NCBI GenBank assembly: GCA_002256435.1
Contig: NKJC01000001.1
Span: forward strand, 496,001-560,000
Source: Chitinophagaceae bacterium BSSC1
Lineage (GTDB): Bacteria > Bacteroidota > Bacteroidia > Chitinophagales > Chitinophagaceae
Length of the DNA: 64,000 bases
Reading direction: 5' to 3'
The notes under the pieces were generated by a model. That model was not told the DNA's origin and ran no database searches. It saw only the letters and a program-made list of their open reading frames with translations. A program made the translations under genes and the position numbers. Of the stretch, positions 37,820 through 47,243 are shown one piece after another. How positions within the stretch are numbered: the first letter of the stretch is position 1; the number at the start of each line of letters is the position of its first letter.

Positions 37820-38860
37820 ATGTTCACAATGCTTGTTGTCATCATTGTACTAGCTTTCATCTTTGATTATATCAATGGATTTCATGATGCTGCTAATAGT
37901 ATTGCTACCATAGTTTCTACAAAGGTTTTGACTCCTTTTCAAGCCGTATTATGGGCAGCCATGTTCAACTTTGCCGCATTCTTTATTTCTAAATATGTAT
38001 TCAAGGAATTTGGAATTGGTAATACTGTTGCCAAATGGGTTCATGCTGAATTTATCACTTTAGAAGTTTTGTTAGCAGGTATTGCTGCCGCCATTATTTG
38101 GAACTTAGTTACTTGGTGGTTTGGAATTCCTTCCAGTTCTTCTCATACTTTAATGGGTGGCTTTATTGGAGCGGCTTTGGCCAATGCCAAGGGCTTTAGT
38201 GAAGCAGGGGTTGACGTTATTAACTACGCCAAAGTAGTACCTACCTTTCTTTTTATTTTCTTAGCTCCTTTGATTGGGATGTTTATTGCCTTTTTCATCA
38301 CCATTTTAATTGTCCATCTCTGTAAGCGATCCAATCCATATAAGGCAGAAAACTGGTTTAAGCGTTTACAGTTAGTCTCTTCAGCAGCATTTAGTATTGG
38401 ACACGGTGGAAACGATGCCCAAAAAGTAATGGGGATTATTGGTGCTGCCATGATTTATTACCAAAGCAAATTGGGTGTAAAAATGGATTTTAACCAATTT
38501 GTAGACCAATACGGATGGGTTCCATTTACAAGCTTTCTTTGTATTGGTTTGGGAACCATGAGTGGTGGTTGGAAGATTGTTAAGACCATGGGTACCAAGA
38601 TCACAAAAGTAACTCCTCTAGAAGGTGTAGCTGCAGAAACTGCAGGTGCCATTACCTTGTTCTTGACTGAACACTTTAAAATACCCGTTTCTACTACCCA
38701 TACAATCACCGGTTCTATCATTGGAGTAGGTGCTACCAAGCGTTTGAGTGCGGTACGTTGGGGTGTAACCATTAACCTTCTTTGGGCATGGATTGTAACC
38801 ATTCCAATCTCAGCTTTACTGGCTGCTACCATCTTCTATATTTTGAAACTATTTATCTGA
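37820..38860 (+). CDS. pit: Inorganic phosphate transporter, Pit family
   Basis: This 346-aa inner-membrane protein has about ten hydrophobic segments. It carries the duplicated PHO-4 family motifs: DYINGFHDAANSIATIVSTK at the N-terminus and GGNDAQKVMGIIGAA in the second half, plus IPSSSSHTLMGG and IPVSTTHTITGSIIG. It imports phosphate with a cation gradient, probably as a metal-phosphate complex. It closes a run of response regulator, kinase, DUF47 and Pit. A 63-nt gap separates it from galE. Confidence 0.92.
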   Translation: MFTMLVVIIVLAFIFDYINGFHDAANSIATIVSTKVLTPFQAVLWAAMFNFAAFFISKYVFKEFGIGNTVAKWVHAEFITLEVLLAGIAAAIIWNLVTWWFGIPSSSSHTLMGGFIGAALANAKGFSEAGVDVINYAKVVPTFLFIFLAPLIGMFIAFFITILIVHLCKRSNPYKAENWFKRLQLVSSAAFSIGHGGNDAQKVMGIIGAAMIYYQSKLGVKMDFNQFVDQYGWVPFTSFLCIGLGTMSGGWKIVKTMGTKITKVTPLEGVAAETAGAITLFLTEHFKIPVSTTHTITGSIIGVGATKRLSAVRWGVTINLLWAWIVTIPISALLAATIFYILKLFI

Positions 38861-38923
38861 TAAACAGGCCGTTTCACGCATAATTGGATAGTTCAATTTA
38901 TATTGCACTATATATTCCCTATT

Positions 38924-39964
38924 ATGAGAAAGATCTTGGTTACAGGTGGTTGTGGATTCATCGGATCACACACTATTGTTGATTTATTAGAGAATGGATA
39001 TGATGTCATTTCTATTGATGACAATTCAAGATCCTCGGCTTTTAGCATTAACGGAATTGAAAAAATTACCGGTAAAAAAGTCAAGAATTACAAGGTAGAC
39101 TTAAAGAATTTTGACGAGACTCAGGCCGTCTTTCAAGAGAACACAGATATTGCTGGTGTCATCCATTTTGCAGCTTATAAAGCAGTAGGAGAATCTGTTG
39201 CAGCACCATTGCTCTACTTTGAAAACAACCTTTTCTCGCTAATTAATTTATTAAAATGCGTAGAAGAATTTAGTATCCCTCATTTTGTGTTTTCTTCTTC
39301 TTGTACTGTTTATGGTAACCCAGATAGCATTCCAGTTACAGAAGCATTCCCCATTAAGAAAGCAGAATCACCCTATGGTGCTACCAAACAAATGGGAGAG
39401 GAAATGCTCACCGATTTTACCAAAAATGGCGCTTGTGATGCCATCTTGCTTAGATACTTTAATCCAGTAGGAGCACATCCTTCTGCAATCATTGGGGAAT
39501 TGCCTATTGGTAAGCCTCAGAACCTGATTCCAGCCATTACCCAAACGGCTATTGGCAAACTGCCCAAGATGAAGGTATTTGGTAATGATTATGATACCAG
39601 AGACGGAAGCTGTATCAGAGACTATATTCATGTATGTGACATCGCGCACGCGCACACATTGGCCATTCAATATTTGGAAAACGCCAAGAACGAGGGTCCT
39701 TGCGATATCTTTAATTTAGGTACGGGATTAGGTGTAACGGTTTTAGAAGCCATTCAAACTTTTGAAGAAGTGAGTGGGGTTAAACTCAATTATGAAATAG
39801 CACCAAGACGCCCTGGTGATGTGATTGCCATTTATGCCAACAATGACAAAGCCGTGAACAAGCTAGGTTGGAATATCAAATATGGCATCAAAGACATGAT
39901 GAAAACAGCTTGGGATTGGGAACTCAAACTCAAGGCTGAAGCAGATAGCGTGAAAAACAACTAG
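38924..39964 (+). CDS. galE: UDP-glucose 4-epimerase
   Basis: This is a 346-aa protein from ATG 38924 (MRKILVTGGCGFIGSHTIVD). It has the NAD-binding GxxGxxG, the catalytic Ser/Tyr/Lys (SSSCTVYG and SPYGATKQMGEE), and the substrate region NPVGAHPSAIIGE with RDYIHVCDIAHAH. The length is typical for GalE. It interconverts UDP-glucose and UDP-galactose (and possibly the N-acetyl forms) for surface polysaccharides in the cytoplasm. An 11-bp hairpin 28 nt past its stop may act as its terminator. Confidence 0.92.
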   Translation: MRKILVTGGCGFIGSHTIVDLLENGYDVISIDDNSRSSAFSINGIEKITGKKVKNYKVDLKNFDETQAVFQENTDIAGVIHFAAYKAVGESVAAPLLYFENNLFSLINLLKCVEEFSIPHFVFSSSCTVYGNPDSIPVTEAFPIKKAESPYGATKQMGEEMLTDFTKNGACDAILLRYFNPVGAHPSAIIGELPIGKPQNLIPAITQTAIGKLPKMKVFGNDYDTRDGSCIRDYIHVCDIAHAHTLAIQYLENAKNEGPCDIFNLGTGLGVTVLEAIQTFEEVSGVKLNYEIAPRRPGDVIAIYANNDKAVNKLGWNIKYGIKDMMKTAWDWELKLKAEADSVKNN

Positions 39965-39965
39965 T

Positions 39966-40649
39966 CTACTTTTTTAAACCATTATAATAGTTGAAAACAG
40001 TCTCATAGTCAGACTGTTTTCTGCATTTAAGACTGTTCTGCTTAATAAATGCAGTAAGTTCTGTAGACTTGTCTTTGAGTAAATCAAGTAATTCAGCTTC
40101 ACCCTTGGTTAATTTTTTAATGCCCCCATTGGCAGCACCATATAACTGGTAAACTTTGTCAACGCGTTTGGTTGTAACAGCACTGTTGAATTCTTTGTAT
40201 TCGGCTTCTGAGAATTGGGTACTCAACAATAATTTAGCAGAGCCGGTAACCAATACCTTGTAATAAGTTCCTGCGTCCAAACCATCAATAGAAGGAAAGA
40301 AGTTTTCAAAAACTGTGGTTTTGTCGGTCTCTGTAATGATCAGTTTTCTAATATCTGATGTGGCTTGCATAAGCTTGCCATCCCAATCGGTATAGTAGAT
40401 AATATTAGACTTGAGGTTGAATTTGATTTTTTTATCCTTGTATTCTTTGCCACTGGCATCTACCAAAGTAGCAGGCAAAAAATCATCGCTAAAGAAATAA
40501 CTGCCCTGTAATTCCATTACTTTTTCTGGAGTCAAGGGAGCTCCATTAAGGGCTTGCAAATTTTGACCACCCCCAATATTTACTTGAGATTGCGCATTAG
40601 CAAATAAACAACTGAAAACCAACGCTAGTAGTAGGAATTTGGATGACAT
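39966..40649 (-). CDS. Secreted protein of unknown function
   Basis: This 227-aa protein has a signal peptide (MSSKFLLLALVFSCLFANAQ). The mature part has a beta-rich centre (SNIIYYTDWDGKLMQATSDI) and a helical C-terminus with Lys-rich segments. It contains one Cys near the end. No family was recognised. It is convergent with galE, one base from its stop, and follows prfA by 35 nt on the same strand. Confidence 0.6.
   Translation of the reverse strand: MSSKFLLLALVFSCLFANAQSQVNIGGGQNLQALNGAPLTPEKVMELQGSYFFSDDFLPATLVDASGKEYKDKKIKFNLKSNIIYYTDWDGKLMQATSDIRKLIITETDKTTVFENFFPSIDGLDAGTYYKVLVTGSAKLLLSTQFSEAEYKEFNSAVTTKRVDKVYQLYGAANGGIKKLTKGEAELLDLLKDKSTELTAFIKQNSLKCRKQSDYETVFNYYNGLKK
39993..40021. 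terminator. Hairpin inside the 3' end of the 227-aa gene, possible galE terminator
   Basis: GAAAACAGTCT (39993-40003) pairs perfectly with AGACTGTTTTC (40011-40021). It lies within coding sequence of the minus-strand gene and 28 nt after the galE stop. There is no strong T-run on either side, so termination is only a guess. Confidence 0.35.
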
Positions 40650-40684
40650 AGGACTGTTTTATACACCCAAACTACAATAAAAAC

Positions 40685-41746
40685 TTATTGGTTGAGCATT
40701 TTTTCGGCATTTTCTGCCATTTGCAATGCCTCAATAAAGTCTTCAATCTCTCCACCTATCACGGCGTCTAAATTATAAGAAGTAAGACCAATACGATGAT
40801 CTGTAACCCTACCCTGTGGCCAGTTATAGGTTCTAATTTTGGCACTTCTATCTCCAGTACTTACCAAGGTTTTACGCTGACGTGCAATCTCGTCTTCTTG
40901 CTTACGAACCTGCTCTTCATACAAGCGGGTTCTAAGCATAGTCATGGCTTTTTCGCGGTTGCCCAACTGAGAACGCTCTGTTTGACAAACCACTACCACA
41001 CCTGTTGGAATATGCGTTAAGAATACCTTGGTTTCTACCTTGTTTACGTTTTGTCCACCTGCACCACCACTTCTGGCAGTTTCCATTTTCACATCACTTT
41101 CTTTCAATTCAAAATCCACTTCTTCTGCTTCAGGCATTACCGCTACGGTTGCTGCAGAAGTATGCACCCTTCCTTGGGTTTCAGTATTGGGAACCCTTTG
41201 AACACGGTGTACACCACTTTCAAATTTTAATGTACCATATACGTCTTCGCCAGTCACTTCTACTACTACTTCTTTGTATCCACCAACAGTACCTTCACTT
41301 TCTGTAACTATATTGGTTTTCCAGCCTTTCTTGCTGCAATAACGCAGGTACATGCCCAATAAATCGCCTGCAAATAAACTGGCTTCATCACCACCGGTTC
41401 CCGCTCTAATTTCTAGAATAGCATTCTTATCATCCTGAGGATCTTTGGGAATCAAGAGTTTGGTAAGGGCTTTTTCTAATTCATCCTTTTTTAGTTCTAG
41501 TTCTGGCAATTCCATTTTAGCCAGTTCTCGCATGTCTTCATCAGAACCATTTAGACTTTCCTTGGCAAATTCATAATCGGCCATGACCCTTCTATAAGTC
41601 TCATAGGGCTGTACAATCTTTTCTAGGGAACGGTATTCCTTGCTCATGGCACCATATTCCTTTTGATTATTGATAATCTCGGGGTTGGTGAGTGCAATAC
41701 CCACTTGTTCAAACCTAGCTTTGATGGCGTCTAGCTTATCCAGCAT
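40685..41746 (-). CDS. prfA: Peptide chain release factor 1
   Basis: This 353-aa class I release factor has the catalytic GGQ loop ([16 protein letters not shown]), preceded by [19 protein letters not shown]. It ends with the [15 protein letters not shown] segment common to RF1/RF2. The absence of a programmed frameshift and its overall match favour RF1 over RF2. It releases peptides at UAA and UAG stop codons on the ribosome. A consensus -7 box lies upstream. Confidence 0.93.
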   Translation of the reverse strand: MLDKLDAIKARFEQVGIALTNPEIINNQKEYGAMSKEYRSLEKIVQPYETYRRVMADYEFAKESLNGSDEDMRELAKMELPELELKKDELEKALTKLLIPKDPQDDKNAILEIRAGTGGDEASLFAGDLLGMYLRYCSKKGWKTNIVTESEGTVGGYKEVVVEVTGEDVYGTLKFESGVHRVQRVPNTETQGRVHTSAATVAVMPEAEEVDFELKESDVKMETARSGGAGGQNVNKVETKVFLTHIPTGVVVVCQTERSQLGNREKAMTMLRTRLYEEQVRKQEDEIARQRKTLVSTGDRSAKIRTYNWPQGRVTDHRIGLTSYNLDAVIGGEIEDFIEALQMAENAEKMLNQ

Positions 41747-41770
41747 ATCCTATTTTGATTTTAAAGTCTG

Positions 41771-41778
41771 CAAAAGTA
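41771..41778 (-). promoter_or_regulatory. Putative prfA promoter, Bacteroidota -7 box
   Basis: The minus strand reads TACTTTTG, an exact TAnnTTTG match, 24 nt before the prfA start. A TTG lies 16 nt further upstream on the same strand as a weak -33 candidate. Confidence 0.45.
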
Positions 41779-41866
41779 CGGCATTCAAGCCTATCAAGGA
41801 AGGGAAACTGACAACTGCGGAAATTCCATTAATTTCAAAGATCATTCCAAGACCAACTGATTCGCA

Positions 41867-43441
41867 ATGAAAAAGCTACTGTTTCTCCTTTTTGTAAGTC
41901 CTTTATTGGTTCAAGCCCAACAGGCCCAGATCCTGATCAAAAACGGCAAAATCCTAGACGGAACGGGTAATTCTTGGTTTTATGGAGACATTGCTATTGG
42001 GCAGGGCAAAATTCTCAAAATTGGGAACCTCAGCGGTTGGAAAGCGGATAAAACTATTGATGCCACAGGTAGAATAGTTGCTCCTGGGTTCATAGATGTA
42101 CATACCCATATTGAGGATGACGAAAGAAAAAATCCTACAGCTGATAATTTTATTTATGATGGTGTCACTTCTGTGATTACCGGCAACTGCGGTTTGTCTG
42201 AATCAGACCTTGGTGCTTATTTTTCCATGATAGATTCTTTAAAACTGAGCATCAATGTAGCAGCGCTGATAGGTCATAATAATGTACGCAAAGCAGTCAT
42301 GGGTTCAGCCAATAGGAACCCAACAGAAAAAGAAATGTTGGCTATGGAAGCCATTGTTACAAAAGCCATGAAAGATGGTGCAGTTGGGCTTTCTACCGGT
42401 TTAATCTATATACCCGGTACTTATTCCAAAACAGAAGAGATTGTGCGTTTGGCTAAAATTGCTGCAGCTGCTCATGGAGTATACGCCAGTCATATGCGTG
42501 ACGAGGGCGATAGTGTAACCCAGGCCATTGAAGAAGCATTGACCATTGGAAGAGAAGCCAAAATTCCTGTAGAAATTTCTCATTTTAAATTGAGTGGGCA
42601 ACAGAATTGGGGAAGAAGTGCTCAGACCATTCCTATGGTTATCAAAGCAAGAGAAGAAGGTTTAGAGGTAACCATTGACCAGTATCCTTATACCGCAAGT
42701 AGTACTTCTTTAAGTACCCTTTTACCTGACTGGGTTTTGGCAGATGGGCAGGATAGCATCAAAGCCAGATTGGCCAGACCGGCAGTGAGAAAAGAGGTAG
42801 TAGACTATATGTTGGCCAAATTAAAAAAACGTAAACTCCCCCATTTTAGCTATCCCGTTGTTGCTTCATATAGACCCGATACCAGTTATAATGGCAAGAG
42901 TATTGAGCAAGTCAACCTGATGCGTGGTAACAAACACAAGCCTGCTGCAGAAGCAGAAACTGTGATCCAGATGATGGAACAAGGTGGCGCGGGTATGGTC
43001 TTTCATGGCATGAGTGACAAGGATGTAAAAACCATTATGCAGTATCCCTTTAATATGTTTGCTAGTGATGCCAGTATTCGCATTTATAAATCTGGCAACC
43101 CACACCCAAGAGGTTATGGCACCAATGCAAGGGTATTGGGTAAATATGTGCGTGAAGAAAAAGTGATCTCTTTGGAAGAAGCTATTAGAAGAATGACATC
43201 GCTTCCAGCGCAAAAATTCAATTTATCTGATCGCGGTTTGCTGCGCGATGGTTTTGCTGCAGACATTGTCATCTTTGACGCTGCCACGGTTAAAGATCAA
43301 TCTACTTATGATCAACCCCATCAATACAGTACGGGCTTTGACTATGTGCTTGTTAATGGTGTGATCACCGTTGATGGCGGAAAGCATAATGGCAAAAGGG
43401 CTGGTATGGTACTTAGAAAATCAACATCTTTGAATCCTTAG
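41867..43441 (+). CDS. Secreted N-acyl-D-amino-acid deacylase (amidohydrolase family)
   Basis: This 524-aa protein has a signal peptide (MKKLLFLLFVSPLLVQAQ). The amidohydrolase metal motif is PGFIDVHTHIEDDE, and ITGNCGLS (with the conserved Cys) matches D-aminoacylases. Further metal or catalytic residues are in VYASHMRDEGD, PVEISHFKLSG and FASDASIR. It would hydrolyse N-acyl-D-amino acids, here in the periplasm. The M19 dipeptidase gene follows after 16 nt, and an acylase gene after that, so the three form an apparent operon for breaking unusual amide or peptide bonds. Confidence 0.85.
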   Translation: MKKLLFLLFVSPLLVQAQQAQILIKNGKILDGTGNSWFYGDIAIGQGKILKIGNLSGWKADKTIDATGRIVAPGFIDVHTHIEDDERKNPTADNFIYDGVTSVITGNCGLSESDLGAYFSMIDSLKLSINVAALIGHNNVRKAVMGSANRNPTEKEMLAMEAIVTKAMKDGAVGLSTGLIYIPGTYSKTEEIVRLAKIAAAAHGVYASHMRDEGDSVTQAIEEALTIGREAKIPVEISHFKLSGQQNWGRSAQTIPMVIKAREEGLEVTIDQYPYTASSTSLSTLLPDWVLADGQDSIKARLARPAVRKEVVDYMLAKLKKRKLPHFSYPVVASYRPDTSYNGKSIEQVNLMRGNKHKPAAEAETVIQMMEQGGAGMVFHGMSDKDVKTIMQYPFNMFASDASIRIYKSGNPHPRGYGTNARVLGKYVREEKVISLEEAIRRMTSLPAQKFNLSDRGLLRDGFAADIVIFDAATVKDQSTYDQPHQYSTGFDYVLVNGVITVDGGKHNGKRAGMVLRKSTSLNP

Positions 43442-43457
43442 ACATTTATTAAAATAT

Positions 43458-44651
43458 ATGAAACATCTGTTCCTGACAACTTGCTGTTTACCCTTGCTTT
43501 TTAGTGCAAGCTCAATTAATGCCCAACAGGACTATATTAAGATTCACCAAAAAGCCATTTTTGCAGACTCGCACAATGATATCTTAACTGCCTGTATTGA
43601 AAAGAAATTATCCATGGATGCAGACCTTACGGGTAAAACGCATTCAGACTTGGCGCGTTTTAAAAAAGCAGGAGTAGACGTTCAGATTTTTTCTGTTTGG
43701 TGTGATGGCAATGAACCCAATCCCTTAGGGCTAGCCAATAGAGAAATGGATAGTTTGGATGCTGTGGTGAAACGTAATCCAGACGCTATTAGCATTGTGC
43801 ACAATCAAAAGGAATTAAAAGCTGCGCTCAAGTCTAAAAAACTAGCAGCCATGTTTGGGGTGGAAGGTGGTCATATGATGAACAATGATTTAGAAAATCT
43901 AAATCGTTTTTATGCCCGTGGCACGCGTTATATGACCCTGACTTGGAACAATAGTAATCCATGGGCTACATCGGCCATGGATGAGACTACTAAGAAAGAC
44001 AGTCTGGCCCGCACCCACAAGGGGCTCACAGATTTTGGCAAACAAGTAGTGCAACGCATGAATGAATTGGGTATGATGATTGACCTCTCACATGTGGGTG
44101 AACAAACATTCTGGGATGCTATTAATACCACTACCAAACCGGTGATTGTATCGCATAGCAATGCCTATGCCCTCTGCCCTATTTTTAGAAATTTAAAAGA
44201 TGATCAAATTAAAGCGGTGGCCAAAAATGGTGGCGTGATTGACCTAAATTTTTATTCCGGTTTTATTGATAGTACTTTCAAAATCAAAGAAGCCAAATTT
44301 ATACTGGCCCATGTAAAAGAATTAGATGCCTTAAAAAAACAGGGCATGGTGCAAGAATACGCACTTTCAGTTTTGGCTGATAAATATGCTAGTGAAGTGA
44401 AAAGTAATCGCCCACCATTGAGTGCGCTGATGGATCATATGGATTATATAGTAAAACTAGCAGGTATTGATCATGTGGGGATTGGCTCAGACTTTGATGG
44501 CATTACTTCTCAACCCCAAGACTTGGATGGCGTTTTGGACTATCCCAATTTGACCAAAGCCATGCTAGAAAGGGGTTATAGCAAAAAAGATATTAATAAA
44601 GTATTGGGTGGCAATTTGCTCCGTGTATTAAAAGCCAATGAAAACAAATAA
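43458..44651 (+). CDS. Membrane dipeptidase (peptidase M19)
   Basis: This 397-aa renal-dipeptidase-like enzyme has a signal peptide (LFLTTCCLPLLFSASSINAQ). Zinc-binding motifs are FADSHNDI, a Glu in MFGVEGGHMM, DLSHVGEQTF and VSHSNAYAL. DHVGIGSDFDGI is the C-terminal signature. M19 enzymes cleave dipeptides, including those with a C-terminal D-residue, and open some beta-lactams. It is the second gene of the three-gene run and starts 16 nt after the deacylase stop, 8 nt before the acylase start. Confidence 0.9.
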   Translation: MKHLFLTTCCLPLLFSASSINAQQDYIKIHQKAIFADSHNDILTACIEKKLSMDADLTGKTHSDLARFKKAGVDVQIFSVWCDGNEPNPLGLANREMDSLDAVVKRNPDAISIVHNQKELKAALKSKKLAAMFGVEGGHMMNNDLENLNRFYARGTRYMTLTWNNSNPWATSAMDETTKKDSLARTHKGLTDFGKQVVQRMNELGMMIDLSHVGEQTFWDAINTTTKPVIVSHSNAYALCPIFRNLKDDQIKAVAKNGGVIDLNFYSGFIDSTFKIKEAKFILAHVKELDALKKQGMVQEYALSVLADKYASEVKSNRPPLSALMDHMDYIVKLAGIDHVGIGSDFDGITSQPQDLDGVLDYPNLTKAMLERGYSKKDINKVLGGNLLRVLKANENK

Positions 44652-44659
44652 AGCATTCT

Positions 44660-46846
44660 ATGTTTAAATACCTGTTCTGTTTGTTGATGCCATTGAGTCT
44701 ATTGGCTCAGCCCAGTCAAAAAGAAATTACCCGTTGGGAAAATACGGCTGCGCAAGTAAGCATTGTGCGAGACCATTTTGGAGTGCCACATATTTATGGC
44801 AAGACCGATGCGCAAACCGTATTTGGTTTACTCTATGCACAATGTGAAGATGATTTTAAGCGGGTAGAGATGAACTATATTGAAAAACTAGGTAGACTCT
44901 CTGAAGTAAAAGGCAGCGCAGAATTATACAATGACCTCTTGATTCGTTTGATCATTGATAGTACCGATGCCAAAAAAGATTTTGAAAACAGCCCCGCTTG
45001 GCTCAAACAATTATTACAGGCTTATGCAGATGGAATTAATTTTTATTTGTACAAACATCCACAAGTAAAACCAGCTTTACTTACTCGTTTTGAACCCTGG
45101 TTTCAATTGCTCTGGACCGATGGAAGTATTGGTGCCATTGATGTTGGGGACGTAACCGTTGGTGAGTTAAGGGCTTTGTATTCTGGAGAAACTAATAGTA
45201 CAGCATACCTTCCTACTCAAACAAAAATCTTTGAAGAACCTCTACCTAGTGGTAGTAATGGTTTTGCCTTTGGTCCTTCCAAAACAAAATCGGGTAATGC
45301 CATCTTGTATATTAATCCGCACGTGACTTTTTATTTTAGACCTGAAGTGGCCATGGAATCTCAAGAAGGTCTGCACGCTTATGGAGCAGTTACTTGGGGT
45401 CAGTTTTTTATCTACCAAGGTTTTAATGAAAACTGTGGCTGGATGCATACATCGGGCTATGCCGATGTGGCTGATCTTTATCAGGAACAGGTGATGCCTA
45501 AAAACGGCGGCTATGTTTACAGCTATGACAAGCAAGAAAAAAAAGTAGGTGAGAAAACCATTAACATCCAGTATTTGGAGAATGGAAAAATCCTGTCTAA
45601 ATCATTTAAAACTTATTTTACGCACCACGGACCAGTGATGGCAAAACGCAATGGTCAATGGATCTCCGTGCGTTCCAATAACCGATCTCTAAGTGCCATT
45701 ATTCAATCTTGGAAACGCACCAAGGCCAAGGGTTTTGAAGAATACAAACAGATCATGGAACTGCGTTCCAATACGTCTAACAATACGGTCTTTGCAGATA
45801 GTAAGGGCAATATTGCTTATTGGCATGGTAATTTTATTCCAAGACGTGACGTAACACTAAATTGGTCAAAACCTGTGGATGGCAGCACCAGCGCCACTGA
45901 ATGGCAGGGGCTGCATAGTTTGGATGAAATGATCCATGTATACAATCCCACCGATGGTTGGTTACAGAACTGCAATAGCACACCATTTACCGTTGCTGGG
46001 ACAAAGAGTCCTTTGCGTGAAAAATATCCCCGCTATATGGCTACCGATGGTGAAAATTTCCGTGGCATTAATGCGGTGAAAATTTGGGGCACCACTGAAA
46101 AATACAATATTGATGACGTGATTAAAAATGCCTACAACAGTCATTTGGCGGCTTTTGATCTCTTTATTCCTGCGCTGATTTCAGCCAATGAAAAATATGG
46201 CAGCGCTCCTAGATTTGCATCGCTGCAAGCAGCCATTTCCTTGCTTGGTGCATGGAATAGAAATAGTTCCGATACTTCTGTTGCTACAACCCTTGCCATT
46301 GAATGGGCGCAGAAACTTTGGCCTGCTGTGATGAGGCAAGTAGTAGAGGGTGATGAGTCTAATCAAGTGGCCAAGACACAATTCTTTTTGTCTACTAGCA
46401 ATCCTGAAAATTTGTTGCAAACCCTTGCTGTGGTGATCTCTGAACTGGAGTCTAAATTTGGAACATGGCGCAAACCTTGGGGTAGCATCAACCGTTACCA
46501 ACGTCTTACGGGCAACCTCTCAGAATCCTTTGATGACAATAAACCCAGTCTTCCGGATGGTTTTGCTGCTTCTACTTGGGGTTGCTTGCCTTCTTTTGTG
46601 AGCCGTCCTTTTCCTGGCACCAAACTCCGCTATGGCTATAATGGCAATAGTTTTATTTGCGCGGTGGAATTTGGCAAACGCGTGGTGGCCAAGTCCCTAC
46701 TGGCTGGTGGTAATGCTAGTGATCCTGCTTCTTCGCATTTTGGGGACCAGGCAGAAATGTACACCAAGGGGCGCTTTAAGGATGTACTGTTTTACAAAGA
46801 GGATGTACTCAAACAAGCTGAGCGTACTTATAAACCTGGGGAGTAA
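44660..46846 (+). CDS. Penicillin-acylase-family Ntn hydrolase
   Basis: This 728-aa secreted precursor has signal peptide MFKYLFCLLMPLSLLAQ. The alpha chain begins with VRDHFGVPHIYGKT. The autoprocessing site is at GSNGFAFG, with Ser199 as the predicted N-terminal nucleophile of the beta chain. Conserved beta-chain segments follow (LYINPHVTF, NSTPFTVAG). The family cleaves amide-linked acyl groups, from penicillins to N-acyl-homoserine lactones, long-chain acyl-peptides and aculeacins. It is the last gene of the deacylase-dipeptidase-acylase run. Confidence 0.85.
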   Translation: MFKYLFCLLMPLSLLAQPSQKEITRWENTAAQVSIVRDHFGVPHIYGKTDAQTVFGLLYAQCEDDFKRVEMNYIEKLGRLSEVKGSAELYNDLLIRLIIDSTDAKKDFENSPAWLKQLLQAYADGINFYLYKHPQVKPALLTRFEPWFQLLWTDGSIGAIDVGDVTVGELRALYSGETNSTAYLPTQTKIFEEPLPSGSNGFAFGPSKTKSGNAILYINPHVTFYFRPEVAMESQEGLHAYGAVTWGQFFIYQGFNENCGWMHTSGYADVADLYQEQVMPKNGGYVYSYDKQEKKVGEKTINIQYLENGKILSKSFKTYFTHHGPVMAKRNGQWISVRSNNRSLSAIIQSWKRTKAKGFEEYKQIMELRSNTSNNTVFADSKGNIAYWHGNFIPRRDVTLNWSKPVDGSTSATEWQGLHSLDEMIHVYNPTDGWLQNCNSTPFTVAGTKSPLREKYPRYMATDGENFRGINAVKIWGTTEKYNIDDVIKNAYNSHLAAFDLFIPALISANEKYGSAPRFASLQAAISLLGAWNRNSSDTSVATTLAIEWAQKLWPAVMRQVVEGDESNQVAKTQFFLSTSNPENLLQTLAVVISELESKFGTWRKPWGSINRYQRLTGNLSESFDDNKPSLPDGFAASTWGCLPSFVSRPFPGTKLRYGYNGNSFICAVEFGKRVVAKSLLAGGNASDPASSHFGDQAEMYTKGRFKDVLFYKEDVLKQAERTYKPGE

Positions 46847-47130
46847 TTTGCTGGCGCGATGTTTAGTGGTTTGATTTCTTAAATGAGGTTTTACTGTAGC
46901 GAAGTTTTACTTGAGCGAAGGTTTGGGTTCGCCCAAATATCCCACGCCCGGAAACTATCTTCTTCGCGGCTTCGCAAGCTCAAATGCCGCTCATAAGACA
47001 GTTCCCGTTCTTTGTGATGACTACTCATGCAACTTATCTTGATTGCGAAGAGGACGGAGGAACGATCCGAAGACTGTAGGTTTTGATAAGCCAATCACTT
47101 GCCGGTCCATCTTCGATGATAATTTAGCTA
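46847..47130. other. Gene-free region with hairpin and decayed repeat-like sequence
   Basis: This region follows the acylase gene. It contains a TTTGGG-TTCG-CCCAAA hairpin (46922-46937), a GC-richer stretch with repeated GCGAAG or CTTCGC words (46910-46980), and a segment GATTGCGAAGAGGACGGAG then GAACGATCCGAAG (47041-47072). That segment resembles the dispersed 'ATTGCGAGGAGGAACGACGAAG' type repeats of some Bacteroidota genomes, compared from memory. A 67-residue frame across it is not convincing. I see no gene. Confidence 0.5.
46922..46937 (+). terminator. UUCG-loop hairpin after the acylase gene
   Basis: TTTGGG (46922-46927) and CCCAAA (46932-46937) enclose a TTCG tetraloop, 75 nt after the acylase stop. 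There is no T-run after it, so it may stabilise an mRNA end rather than terminate on its own. Confidence 0.4.
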
Positions 47131-47230
47131 GCAGCCCTTTTTTTGCAGTCCTTTTTTTGCAGCCCATTTATTTGCTGCCCATTTATTTATAGCCATATTA
47201 TTTGCAGCTATTTTATAAAAGCCGCAATTG
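47131..47230. repeat. 14-17-bp minisatellite
   Basis: About seven degenerate units start at 47131, 47145, 47159, 47174, 47189, 47204 and 47221. The best units read GCAGCCCTTTTTTT and GCAGCCCATTTATTT; the later ones drift. The array lies just past the stop of the serine hydrolase gene. Confidence 0.75.
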
Positions 47231-47243
47231 TAAAAAAGCTAGG

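Noticed and set aside
46891..47094. A 67-residue minus-strand frame in the 47-kb gap
   Set aside because: It has no recognisable domain, lies in repeat-like sequence, and has no plausible start context.
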